A stretch of 64,000 nt of DNA from Oligoflexales bacterium (GCA_947494335.1 CANLUT010000005.1:186001-250000); one strand, 5' to 3'. Positions 24,989 to 33,602 are shown, counted from the first letter of the stretch. A program made the numbers and translations. Notes: generated from the sequence alone by a model not told the origin.

Positions 24989-25288
24989 TAGGGGTTCGGG
25001 TTGAATCTTTGCTGAGCTTGCTTGGGAAAGTTGGGTACGATGACATCTGATCGGCGAAGTAGTCAGGCAAGATATCCAGAAGGTGCTGACTTTAAATTTT
25101 GTTTTTCCTAGAACTCCCACCGACAATTTATGGATCGTGATAAATCACAATCAAAACAAGTTTATGAATAGATGGTCAGTGCGGAAAGGATTAGTTGTCG
25201 ACTACTGTTTTACGGGATGATTTTTGGGGACATAGCATGTTCAGGTAGAAAAATTTACAGCGAGCTCAATCAATTATTTAAAGTTAAA
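24989..25288. other. intergenic region, no gene recognised
   Basis: This is the remainder of the ~600-nt gap between the ABCC-type transporter and the coiled-coil protein gene. Apart from the hairpin copy B, R1 repeat and terminator listed separately, I see no supported reading frame or promoter. Confidence 0.4.
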
Positions 25289-25318
25289 CTAAGATTCACT
25301 TGTGAAAATGAATCTTAG
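25289..25318 (-). terminator. probable terminator of the coiled-coil protein gene
   Basis: CTAAGATTCA and TGAATCTTAG form a 10-bp perfect stem with a 10-nt loop. On the minus strand it is followed by TTTAACTTTAAAT. It lies 43 nt after the stop codon of the coiled-coil gene. Confidence 0.65.
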
Positions 25319-25361
25319 CTTACCTTTTTTCTCATTTGACCTGAGTTAGTACGACCGTTTT

Positions 25362-28331
25362 TTATTGAACGCGAATCGCAACCTGAAGTGCGTGGGTGGC
25401 GCGAGAACCATCATTTAGCTGAATCATCACGTAGCCACTTTTTCCCCGAAGACTTTCCGGGATGTTGAATGAAAAGGTTATTGGTTCTGCCCTGGTCCCT
25501 GGAGACCAGCTGCCATAGTTCACCCCGGTGGTAGAGTTATTAGCTGGACGGATTCCAGGATCGCTTGATTGGGTGTAGCGTACCGAAAATGGTCCAGGCT
25601 GACGACTGTTCGCAAGGAAGTTGAACTGAACTTTGAAGGACAATACCTGCCCTGCAACTGCATCGAGCGCGCCGCTAGGAACGGGCTGGCCGTTTCGATC
25701 CTTCAGCGAAAGCACAGCATTCCTTTCCAATTTTATGGTTTGTGGGAAAATCTGTGTTGAGCTACTGACGCCGTTGATGCCCTGTGTTGTGCCCAATACA
25801 TTGACGGGAATGTCATCGGAAACCCAAACCCCTGGCTTAACGTTTACATCAAGGTCAACACTTTCTCCCGGGTTAATTTCTGGAGTGATCAAAGGTGACT
25901 TGATAAATGAAACGGTCGCTGGATCAGAGGAGAGGAACAGTTCTTTTGTCGTAATCATGTCTTTTGTATTGTTAGTCAGTTTAATTTTTGCTGGAACTTC
26001 CTCATCAACCCGTGGATTCTTTGATAGTGTTATGGCCTGAATTTCAAGGGGGAAGCGAATTTCAGCTTCAGGTGCAATTCGTTCCAATTCCGAATAGGCG
26101 CCATCAGCCCCTCGTAATTCAATAACACCTTCAAGGACAATTTTAGATAGCGCCTTAGCTTGACTAATCTTTGCCGCTACAACTCCTTCGAGGGTAGTGC
26201 GCGTGTTAGCTGCTAGTGAGGGTAGGTCACGGAGTTCAAATGTTAAAGACTCGCCATTTGTGTTGCCTGTGATGCGAACTCGCGCTTTGCCCAGTGGTGA
26301 TGACTTGAGGCCGTAATTATCAATGACCACACGAAGCTTTGCTCGATCTCCGGAGGCAAATAGACCGTCTCCAGACTCCTCGACGAGTTTGACGTCCCTA
26401 ACAATAAGTAAGTGTCCCGTTGAAAGAGAGTTCGTGACTGCTGCTTGGCCCAGCTGAAATTGGCGTGCTCGAGCTTGGGGCAGACTTGAACCGAATCCAT
26501 CGAGGATGCCTTGATCTTTTGCGCCTTGCTCCTCACCGCGGCTCTTGCTGCCGTCGTAGCTCCGCCCCAGTGCAGCATCGTAGTGACTTTTCACCGATCC
26601 GTTGAATGCAGTGGTATAGGAGTTACGGAAGACAGCGCTGTATTGGTCCACAAACTTTCGCGTGTAGGTGGCGTCATATCGCTCACGACACTTTGGTTCA
26701 AACTCAGGTAATTGAAGGCCTGAGCATGGGTATGCGCGGTAGCGGAAGTCCGCGCCAGGGGTGCTGAACGTCGGATTTCCTGCCATTGGCGGTCCATATG
26801 TAGGCTCCTTTGGGAATTGGAATGCAGGTGACGGTACATTGCCGATAGCGCGCTTGCGGGGGTCGAGGTCAGCACCATTATCACCAGGATTAGGGCTAAT
26901 TTGCGATGTTATATCAACGACGGCGTCATTTTCGGGTGCATTGGCAAGGAGTTGATCCCACGCTTGATTATAACCTAATGGGAAGTCTTCCTTTTGAGCT
27001 TTTTGATCCGCGGAGTCCTGGCCAAGTTTTAGTCCCTCACTGTATGATTGCGCAAGGCGCTGACTTGTCGAAGCTGATTCTCTTCCTGTTTTGTACCCTC
27101 TTGCGAAATCGCGCGAGCTACCTTCAGCGCTGCCTTTTTCCTCACCGGCCGCTTTTGCGTCGCGTTGTCCCATCGAGTCTGCAACGCTTGGAGCTCGCTC
27201 TTGAGCTTCACGACTTGAATGCTGGGTAGCCTCTTGTTCAGCTTGAGCTAAGACTCTTCCTAGGGCTGCATTGTAATTAGCAATAACTTGTTGAAGGTAC
27301 CTATAGGCGACCTGAGCTTCGTCTTCTTCCCTTTGCCATTCGCGTTTTGCGGAATCAAGAATTCCGGTGTGTCGGTCAACTTGATTTTGTGCGGTGCGCA
27401 CGTCGTCTTCAGCTCTAGATAAATTTCTTTCTTCGCTAGAAATTCGCGATTGCGCGTCAATTCTACTTGAACGCAGCTGGCTGTGCTCGGATTGTTTTGA
27501 ACTGATATCGCGATCGGTTTGCGATAGTCTACTGTCATAGTTGCGAATGTCACGTTCTTGCGTGTCAACTTGGCTTTGAGCATAAGATAAACGAGATTCG
27601 ACATCTCTTAGTTCTGCTCGCGTCGTCTCAAGTTGGCGGCGAAGGCGTTCTAGCTCTGGTGAATCTGGTTGCTCGCAACGTCGCTGATCGCATGCCGCAT
27701 GGACGGCAAGGCAGCTTTGTTGCGCAGCCTCTTGTGCAGCTTGCTTATTTTCGTTCGTGGAGCAGTGTCCGCTTCTGTGCTCTTCCCATCCGCGATCCAC
27801 GGAGCAGCATGTCCATGGGCCTTGACCCGGGCCGCCTTGATGATTGGCGATCCTTCGTTCAAGGTCTCGTTCCGTTCTTTGCAGCTCGTCACGTTGGCGT
27901 GCTAAATCCTCTGCTCTTCTGCGCAGAGTTGGTAGTTCACTTGCCGCGTCATTTCGTTGGCGGTTTAATTGGTTTCGGTCGGATTCCAATCGGGAAATTT
28001 GATTTTCCACATCGATGATGCTTCGGTCGATTCTTTGTAGATTGGTCCGCGCATCGTTTAGCGAGCGCTCAGCTCTTGACTCTCGAGACTCTGCATCGTT
28101 TAACTGTGACAAATAGTTTCGATGAACTGAGTCTTCTTGATCAAAGGTTCTCTTTGCTTGGTCGGACTGTGCGCGTTCCTGATTGTACCTGGCTTGAGCA
28201 TTCGGAACATCGATGTCCTGGGAATACGACGTCGTGGTTGTCATGCTGGCAGAGGCAAGCATTCCCAAGGCCACGAATGACCTTAGGATTTTTTTTAGGA
28301 CAAATCTTTTGGGTTGCCAATTTTGATTCAC
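25362..28331 (-). CDS. large exported coiled-coil protein with a cysteine-rich insert
   Basis: A 989-residue protein. I place the start at GTG 28331, 6 nt after a perfect GGAGG, though an in-frame ATG lies further up at 28403. A Sec signal follows (KKILRSFVALGMLASASM, cleavage near SYSQ). Residues ~35-380 are long heptad-rich coiled coils, broken near residue 180-235 by a cysteine-rich insert (WTCCSVDRGW...CDQRRC, seven or more Cys). The C-terminal ~300 residues contain Ig-like/CARDB-type beta domains (VIDNYGLKSSPLGKARVRIT, LTNNTKDMITTKELFLSS). It is probably a cell-surface or periplasmic fibrous protein. It stands alone, flanked by direct repeats R1 and R2. Confidence 0.8.
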   Translation of the reverse strand: MNQNWQPKRFVLKKILRSFVALGMLASASMTTTTSYSQDIDVPNAQARYNQERAQSDQAKRTFDQEDSVHRNYLSQLNDAESRESRAERSLNDARTNLQRIDRSIIDVENQISRLESDRNQLNRQRNDAASELPTLRRRAEDLARQRDELQRTERDLERRIANHQGGPGQGPWTCCSVDRGWEEHRSGHCSTNENKQAAQEAAQQSCLAVHAACDQRRCEQPDSPELERLRRQLETTRAELRDVESRLSYAQSQVDTQERDIRNYDSRLSQTDRDISSKQSEHSQLRSSRIDAQSRISSEERNLSRAEDDVRTAQNQVDRHTGILDSAKREWQREEDEAQVAYRYLQQVIANYNAALGRVLAQAEQEATQHSSREAQERAPSVADSMGQRDAKAAGEEKGSAEGSSRDFARGYKTGRESASTSQRLAQSYSEGLKLGQDSADQKAQKEDFPLGYNQAWDQLLANAPENDAVVDITSQISPNPGDNGADLDPRKRAIGNVPSPAFQFPKEPTYGPPMAGNPTFSTPGADFRYRAYPCSGLQLPEFEPKCRERYDATYTRKFVDQYSAVFRNSYTTAFNGSVKSHYDAALGRSYDGSKSRGEEQGAKDQGILDGFGSSLPQARARQFQLGQAAVTNSLSTGHLLIVRDVKLVEESGDGLFASGDRAKLRVVIDNYGLKSSPLGKARVRITGNTNGESLTFELRDLPSLAANTRTTLEGVVAAKISQAKALSKIVLEGVIELRGADGAYSELERIAPEAEIRFPLEIQAITLSKNPRVDEEVPAKIKLTNNTKDMITTKELFLSSDPATVSFIKSPLITPEINPGESVDLDVNVKPGVWVSDDIPVNVLGTTQGINGVSSSTQIFPQTIKLERNAVLSLKDRNGQPVPSGALDAVAGQVLSFKVQFNFLANSRQPGPFSVRYTQSSDPGIRPANNSTTGVNYGSWSPGTRAEPITFSFNIPESLRGKSGYVMIQLNDGSRATHALQVAIRVQ

Positions 28332-28797
28332 TTTTTGCCTCCTGCCCAGAGGGCCTGTCAAAAACGTTTGAGAGAGCCTGCACGTTGTCAGCGATTGGCG
28401 CATGACTTTTGATTGTCATCTCTATTGCAATACCAATGCCATGCTTTCTGATAGTCAAAATTAGCCGGAAGAAGACTGAATAAGTTCAGAAGGCCGAAAT
28501 TTTCGTCTAAATTGATGCATAATGGCGCGGTGCAGCGACAAAATAATACCGAGGTGGTTTCATTTTTATACCAGCGGATGTCTAACGGGTGTCATGGACT
28601 ATTTAGGATATTTTTAGTAGATAAGGGAAGTCGTCCGTCTCCAATCTGATTCAATCCTTTGCCGCTTTGTTTCATGTAGCGCTTTTCAAAGTCGCTAACA
28701 CTTGGCGCAAGTTGGCTCTCAGATGTGTTTACCTATAAATAAAAATAAAAATATTGATTCTAATAAAGTATAAACATCTGAGAGGGAAGAAATCAGG
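28332..28797. other. intergenic region upstream of the coiled-coil gene
   Basis: This region holds the presumed promoter area of the coiled-coil gene and an inverted repeat at 28716-28784. No reading frame with a ribosome site is seen. Confidence 0.4.
28716..28784. repeat. inverted repeat around an AT-rich core
   Basis: CTCTCAGATGTGTTTA (28716-28731) and TAAACATCTGAGAG (28771-28784) are inverted copies with one extra base in the left arm. The 39-nt core is almost entirely A and T. It lies 13 nt beyond the end of the S24-like fragment. It could be an operator, a terminator or a MITE-like end pair. Confidence 0.6.
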
Positions 28798-28944
28798 TCA
28801 CATCACTTGTGGACCAAAACTACGCTGGATTCCAACAACTTTACCGATGATCTCAAAAGATGATTGGCAGAGAGGCAGCCCTCTAGGCTGATCTTTTGCC
28901 CCCTCAGCATAAACGAGCCGTGAGCTCTGTTTATCCAAGCGTAG
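28798..28944 (-). pseudogene. remnant of a LexA/S24-type repressor C-terminal domain
   Basis: The minus-strand frame ending at TGA 28798-28800 reads LDKQSSRLVYAEGAKDQPRG and then FEIIGKVVGIQRSF. This resembles the last strands of S24/LexA-type peptidase domains, where a 'rlrLiSdNp... iiGrVvg' pattern is usual. No start codon or helix-turn-helix remains, and a stop lies at 28945-28947. Upstream the similarity seems to continue in other frames (GDRGHAKSLWSICQAQ), consistent with frameshift decay. A TATAAT box (minus strand, 29083-29078) lies further upstream. Assignment is tentative. Confidence 0.3.
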
Positions 28945-29158
28945 TTATCCTGTGGTTGCGCTTGGCAAATGGACCAAAGGCTCTTTGCATGGCCCCTATC
29001 GCCAGGACATTTCGTTGTAATTGTATTTGCGTTAGTGGCTAGTTTGATCGACGTTGTAGTATTAGCCAACGCCAGTCATTATACATTGCTAAGAATGCTG
29101 GCAATTTACGAGCGGCATCGTAGCTTCCGCGCAGAACAGTAGGTGTGGATCATTAAGT

Positions 29159-29271
29159 GTGCGCCTGCGGCGCAAGAATGTAGGACGTATAAATTCCGGT
29201 GCTCGAGATGCTGATTGGTAAGGTGCATCTCGGTGCCTGTCTGGAAACAACAAGAGCTAATTTTTTGAGCA
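29159..29271. repeat. ~112-nt direct repeat, copy R2
   Basis: This is the second copy of R1 (24876-24988), in the same orientation and about 4.3 kb away. The conserved minus-strand frame reads LPISISSTGIYTSYILAPQA and ends in a stop just outside the repeat. The sequence just before R2 (ATCATTAAGTGT) resembles the right end of the hairpin family (CAATCAATTAAGTGT in copy C), as if a hairpin once preceded it here as in R1. Confidence 0.75.
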
Positions 29272-29457
29272 GAAATGGAGTGACACAGGTAGATATCTTA
29301 GGTTAGTCGACGTGGCCAGATAGGGCGGGCTGACAAATAGTCTGAGACCTGAGAAGATAAGCCAGCGCTTTTATTTATTGTTTTACTTAGGCCCCATCGG
29401 CCTTTTGATTTTCTTCAAGGGATCAAAGGGTTTGTTAACTATTGAGAAGGTCCAGCG
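29272..29457. other. intergenic region before the FAD oxidase gene
   Basis: No gene is seen. The stretch AGGCCCCATCGGCCTTTTG (29389-29407) can form a short stem followed by T's and may be a weak terminator. GAGAAGG before the ATG at 29458 is the ribosome site. Confidence 0.35.
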
Positions 29458-30942
29458 ATGAAACTGAAAAACATATTCATGGCTATTTTGTTCCCACTCT
29501 TGGGATGTACCCATACACAAACCGCAAAAACAGTGTTCAAAGAAAATCAGACCGATACAAAAGGCGTGGTACTGAACGACATTCACTCTCAGCTAAACGA
29601 AACAAATCATCAGGCTCTGCTTGCGCCAAAATCTGTTGAGGAAATACAGGCAGCTGTTCGAGAGGCAAAACGTAGTGGAAAATACATCAGCATTAGTGGC
29701 GGAAAGCACTCCATGGGCGGCCAACAATTTGGAACTGGCACAGTCAACCTGAGTATGTCTGATTTCAATCAGGTCATCGGCCTTGATACAGACAAAGGAA
29801 TTGTTGAGGTGGAGTCAGGTATTCAGTGGCCGGAGCTGGTGGCCTGGCTTTCCAAAAATCAAGCAAGCGCGAAAAAGCAGTGGGGTATCCGACAAAAGCA
29901 GACTGGAGCTGATCGATTAAGCATTGGCGGTGCACTCTCATCTAATATCCATGGCCGTGGCTTAAAAATGCGACCAATGGTTGATGACGTTGAGTCCTTC
30001 ACTCTTGTCGATGCCGATGGGAATCTCAAAACCTGCAGTCGAACCGAAAACAGAAAGCTATTTCAGTTAGTGATCGGTGGATATGGGCTGTTCGGCGTCA
30101 TCGGAACAGTCAAAGTGCGACTTTCTCGTGTAAAAGTTCTGGAACGTGTTGTAGAGCTCATCGAAGTTAAAGACTTCATTCCTCTTGCTTCAGCTCGAAT
30201 CCGTGATGGTTTTCTGTATGGAGATTTTCAGTTTGCGATTGACCCTAAGTCCGATGATTTTATGAGGCGCGGAATTTATTCTCTCTACAAGCGAGTGAAT
30301 AGACCTCTCAGTATCGCGCGTGAGCAAAAAGAAATGAAGGGTGATGATTGGTATCGTTTGCTAGCCCTAGCACACACCGACAAGTCGCGCGCCTTTGACA
30401 TCTATTCCAAGTTTTATCTAACTACCAACGGACAGCTCTATCGTAGCGATACCCACCAAATGGGTGTTTATCTCGATGACTATCATCGCAAGTTTGACCC
30501 GGATGGAAACGCCTCCGAAATGATCAGCGAAATCTATGTCCCACGAGCAAAGCTAAGGGCCCTCTTCGATCAGCTGCGAGAGGATTTCAGAAAGAACGGT
30601 ACAAATGTGGTGTATGGTACCGTAAGACTTATCGAAAAAGACGATGAGAGTTTTCTTGCTTGGGCTAGACAGAATTACGCTGCCACAGTTTTTAACTTTC
30701 ATGTGGATCATTCCCCGGAAGGAATTGAAAAGGCTAAAAAAGAATTTCAGCTCATCATTGATCGCGCACTTGAACTTGGTGGCAGTTATTATCTGACTTA
30801 TCATCGATGGGCACGAAAGGATCAAGTTCTGAAAGCGTATCCCCAGATGCCAGAATTTCTTCGCCTCAAAAGGACGTATGATCCTGCTGAGCGATTTCAG
30901 AGCGATTGGTACCGGCACTATCGCGACATGTTTGCTAATTAG
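29458..30942 (+). CDS. FAD-binding oxidoreductase with lipoprotein signal
   Basis: A 494-residue protein. The N-terminus (MKLKNIFMAILFPLLGC) is a lipoprotein signal with Cys17 as the lipid site and no twin arginines. A PCMH-type FAD-binding domain follows: LAPKSVEEIQAAVREAKRSG, then ISGGKHSMGGQQFG near residue 81 and RLSIGGALSSNIHGRGL near 157. The C-terminal half fits FAD-linked sugar/aldonolactone oxidases; the end FLRLKRTYDPAERFQSDW matches the family's usual 'K..yDP...f.s..'. It probably oxidises a small alcohol or lactone at the envelope. It is followed by hairpin copy C. Substrate unknown. Confidence 0.85.
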   Translation: MKLKNIFMAILFPLLGCTHTQTAKTVFKENQTDTKGVVLNDIHSQLNETNHQALLAPKSVEEIQAAVREAKRSGKYISISGGKHSMGGQQFGTGTVNLSMSDFNQVIGLDTDKGIVEVESGIQWPELVAWLSKNQASAKKQWGIRQKQTGADRLSIGGALSSNIHGRGLKMRPMVDDVESFTLVDADGNLKTCSRTENRKLFQLVIGGYGLFGVIGTVKVRLSRVKVLERVVELIEVKDFIPLASARIRDGFLYGDFQFAIDPKSDDFMRRGIYSLYKRVNRPLSIAREQKEMKGDDWYRLLALAHTDKSRAFDIYSKFYLTTNGQLYRSDTHQMGVYLDDYHRKFDPDGNASEMISEIYVPRAKLRALFDQLREDFRKNGTNVVYGTVRLIEKDDESFLAWARQNYAATVFNFHVDHSPEGIEKAKKEFQLIIDRALELGGSYYLTYHRWARKDQVLKAYPQMPEFLRLKRTYDPAERFQSDWYRHYRDMFAN

Positions 30943-30952
30943 TTGGGGTAGT

Positions 30953-31018
30953 CGGGATACATATCTGATTGGCTATTGATTGATCTTCGCCAGCAATAAG
31001 CAATCAATTAAGTGTCTC
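30953..31018. repeat. hairpin element copy C (REP-like family)
   Basis: CGGGATACATATCTGATTGG then CTATTGATTG pair with CAATAAGCAATCAATTAAG. GATTG...TATTG pairs with CAATA...CAATC around TTCGCCAG. The outer ends (GGGATAC and GTGTCTC) are partly complementary, as in copy B. It lies between the FAD oxidase and a convergent gene. It is the most diverged of the three copies. Confidence 0.6.
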
Positions 31019-31047
31019 TGAATTTAACATTCTTTCGGCTTAAATGC

Positions 31048-31578
31048 TTAGTGACACGAGTCATAGTCAAGTATGCCGTCGCCCCTCGCCGAAATATTTG
31101 CCCAGCCGGTGACACCTCTTTTTGTTTTTATACGGAGCCAGCTTTCCGTTGCTGCTTGTTTGAGGTTATCGTCACAGATATCTCCTCCCGAAGTGCATTC
31201 AGTAGCGCGGACCTTTTTACCATCCCAAATCGATACGTTGCCTTCAGCCATGTAAGTTAAAACCTTCAGTTTCTTTCCATTGACCTTTGTGGAGCCAAAC
31301 TTCAATATCTTGATGAAGAACTCAACGCTGTCTAAAACTTCGCCTTTTTTTATAACGCCAACATTTTTAAACCCTCTACCTGGACCTTCCGCAAGATTAA
31401 TATCGGCAAGTACCTTTTGTGATTTCAACAGCCCGCAGCATTCCCCTTCACAGCCCTCGGCAAGTATGGGGAGCCTAGGCAGTGACTTAAGGGTAAAAAT
31501 ATCGACCACAGGAATTTTTTCACCAGCTAAACATTTAGATGAAACAACCATGAACAAAACAAAAAGGACATTTTTCAT
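31048..31578 (-). CDS. exported protein with SH3-like C-terminal segment
   Basis: A 176-residue protein starting at ATG 31578, behind GGAGG. The signal peptide is clear (MKNVLFVLFMVVSSKCLA). The mature part has an early cysteine group (GCEGECCG) and two further cysteines (CTSGGDIC). The C-terminal SWLRIKTKRGVTGWANIS is typical of bacterial SH3 (SH3b) domains, which often bind peptidoglycan or a partner protein. It converges on the FAD oxidase and is otherwise alone. I infer an envelope role; the ligand is unknown. Confidence 0.72.
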   Translation of the reverse strand: MKNVLFVLFMVVSSKCLAGEKIPVVDIFTLKSLPRLPILAEGCEGECCGLLKSQKVLADINLAEGPGRGFKNVGVIKKGEVLDSVEFFIKILKFGSTKVNGKKLKVLTYMAEGNVSIWDGKKVRATECTSGGDICDDNLKQAATESWLRIKTKRGVTGWANISARGDGILDYDSCH

Positions 31579-32045
31579 AAGGCCTCCGAGATCTCGCCTC
31601 AATAAAACTTTGATAATATATTTTCGAATATCTTAGTTGCGCTTGATTGCGGATCAGATGTCAGTTTAGGCGGCGATGACTCAAAATTCACCTTAAAATC
31701 GATTCTACACCTTAACTTAGTCTGAGGTCGGTTGGAACAGTGTCAGAAATTTTTAAAAATTCGATATACGCCCACGCTGGCGCAAAAATCGTATCAGCTA
31801 GTAAATCGGCAGGTTATCTGTGCCACCGGTTTCCCCGGGGTCAGCCGGCGAAACGCCGAATACTGCCGAACAGAATAATACTACCAACGTCTTTCTTTTC
31901 TTGTCTGAAGTTGGCGGGACAGGCATCCTCCGGCGTCGGCATACGGATATCTGACCGCCGCTCAACGGCGCGTATTTGAAACCTGGTTCAAGATTAAGGA
32001 GTGGTTTTAACCGAGATATCGTTTGAAGACGTTCAGGAGGATATG
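31579..32045. other. divergent intergenic region
   Basis: This 467-nt gap lies between two exported-protein genes. Small frames occur (for example 31740-31979, +) but lack ribosome sites and show no protein-like composition. GC-rich inverted motifs around 31825-31860 (CCGGCGAAACGCCG and neighbours) may fold but have no T-run. AGGAGG at 32035-32040 is the ribosome site of the next gene. Confidence 0.4.
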
Positions 32046-32747
32046 ATGATGCAATTTTTCACTGGAAAAAAGTTGTCGGTAGGGTCTCTGAATTCTGTGG
32101 AGGCTCTTGTGAAGAATGTAGTTGGAATATTTTTGATGTTTGTGATCTTTGCGTCATGCGACAATCCGAAGACGTCAAAAATTGAACCAGAGGCGGCGCC
32201 TAAACAGCCAGAGAGCGGAGCTGCGGACTCTGAAAATCCAGATTCTAGAGAACTCAAAATCTGCAGTTCACTTGATGACGTTCAAAATCACATAAATTCA
32301 AATGAGAATGAGCCAGAAGCCTTTTGCTTTCACAAGGTTGAGGACTCAACTCGCAATTTGGAGACCGGTCGCGCCATCAGGGCGGAAGAGCAATTTTCAC
32401 CGGGTGTAGAACTAGCATTCCTCAATAAGCAGAGAGGCTTTGTTGAAACCAAAGACGCTTGTAAATCGATTGATGGTGATAAGTGGTCTCCGCCTGAGAG
32501 CGCAAGCGATATCGCGTCACCTAGAGCAGCGTCGGCCTCCCATTCATTTGAGGCGATGGTCAGTTATTTAGGCGGTCATTCATGGGAAATTAGAACTGAC
32601 GGTCATCATCGCTGGTGGTTTTGGTCCGGATCATATGCTCTTCCATTGGAACGTTCCTGCGCGATGGTCGCTAATTTAATATCTCAGGTCACGTTCAGCG
32701 AAGCATCCTATGGCCGCAGTAGCGTTGTTTGTTTGAAGCGCAAGTGA
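32046..32747 (+). CDS. lipoprotein, unknown function
   Basis: A protein of about 233 residues. Three ATG codons in tandem (32043, 32046, 32049) follow AGGAGG; 32046 or 32049 gives the best spacing. The signal is unusually long (a basic/polar stretch before VVGIFLMFVIFASC), with lipobox FASC. A proline/glutamate-rich linker follows, then a domain with five cysteines. WEIRTDGHHRWWFWSGSYAL is a notably tryptophan-rich stretch. No family recognised. A bidirectional terminator lies downstream. Confidence 0.65.
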   Translation: MMQFFTGKKLSVGSLNSVEALVKNVVGIFLMFVIFASCDNPKTSKIEPEAAPKQPESGAADSENPDSRELKICSSLDDVQNHINSNENEPEAFCFHKVEDSTRNLETGRAIRAEEQFSPGVELAFLNKQRGFVETKDACKSIDGDKWSPPESASDIASPRAASASHSFEAMVSYLGGHSWEIRTDGHHRWWFWSGSYALPLERSCAMVANLISQVTFSEASYGRSSVVCLKRK

Positions 32748-32891
32748 CCAAATTAGTCAGATTTTAAAGTATTCGTAATATTTTTGGACTCCAGATTTTA
32801 TTTAAAATTACTTCAATCAAAAGCGGTTTTCATGGTGCATTGGTACAGGAAAAAATAAGGTTTGCAGTTAATTGGTATTAACGGATTATAA

Positions 32892-32935
32892 AAAATGCTG
32901 CATGCGGACCTGAACCGGGCCACATGCAGCATTTT
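32892..32935. terminator. bidirectional terminator
   Basis: AAAATGCTGCATG and CATGCAGCATTTT form a 13-bp perfect stem, with an 18-nt loop that can pair further. It lies between a lipoprotein gene (+) and cheW (-), and A/T tracts flank both sides. Confidence 0.85.
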
Positions 32936-33026
32936 ATTTAAGAACGCTCGTTCTAGTTATCCAAAATTCGCTTATTCTCAGCAAGATTTTCTGTAGTAGG
33001 GGAGCGAGTGGCCCCTAAATTTATTC

Positions 33027-33602
33027 TTAACCCACTTTTTGTGTGCCAGGTGTCGAGCTGTGGCTTTTGGCGGCTAAGATGATTTTTGAGACGCTTAAAA
33101 TTCCGACTAAATGCTTGTCGCGTTTTGAGACGCCGGACATAAGATCTAGACCGGTTTCGGCAGCTGGTTGAGCTTGTTCATCTATATCTGCGGCGGTGAC
33201 GGAAACGATCCCTGTTACGCCGTCAACGATAATTGCAATTGGGCCAGCATTATCCCCTGAATCACAAACAAGAACTCTGGTGCCGGCTGTCCCCTGCTCG
33301 TGCAGGCCACCTAGCATTTTCTTTAGATTGATAACTGGAATAATCTTCCCACGGAGGTTCATGACGCCCTCCGCGTAGGTTGGGCCGTTCGGAACAAAAG
33401 TTAGCTTTGGCACCATGAGAATCTCAAGAATTTTTTCTGAGTCCAGTAAATAGGCTAAAGCGCCAATTTTTAAATGCAGGAATCGATGCTGATTCGGTTG
33501 ACCAACGACCTGATGCTCATCCAACGAACGCGTGATGGCGAACAGACCTCGATATACATCCCCACCATCCTCGTTTTCTTGGCCCCATACATCTATTCCC
33601 AT
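33027..33602 (-). CDS. cheW: chemotaxis coupling protein CheW
   Basis: A 191-residue CheW. The core matches the family (FLHLKIGALAYLLDSEKILEI, then YAEGVMNLRGKIIPVINLKK and VTGIVSV near residue 130). An extra ~30 residues precede the CheW domain. The protein links CheA to chemoreceptors at the membrane. It starts 27 nt after the cheA stop codon in the same operon and ends ahead of a terminator. Confidence 0.93.
   Translation of the reverse strand: MGIDVWGQENEDGGDVYRGLFAITRSLDEHQVVGQPNQHRFLHLKIGALAYLLDSEKILEILMVPKLTFVPNGPTYAEGVMNLRGKIIPVINLKKMLGGLHEQGTAGTRVLVCDSGDNAGPIAIIVDGVTGIVSVTAADIDEQAQPAAETGLDLMSGVSKRDKHLVGILSVSKIILAAKSHSSTPGTQKVG

Noticed and set aside
24940-24990. R1 as a structured small RNA with terminator
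   Set aside because: The candidate stem GTCG-G-TGCC / GGCA-A-CGAC in R1 is not kept in R2, where the changes are not compensatory. A conserved RNA structure is therefore unlikely.
28803-29069. 88-residue minus-strand frame starting at TTG
   Set aside because: The end of this frame has no domain-like sequence, whereas an alternative frame in the same region shows S24-like residues. I treated the region as a decayed gene instead.
31740-31979. 79-residue plus-strand frame between two exported-protein genes
   Set aside because: It lacks a ribosome site and covers GC-rich inverted motifs. The product is basic and low in informative residues.
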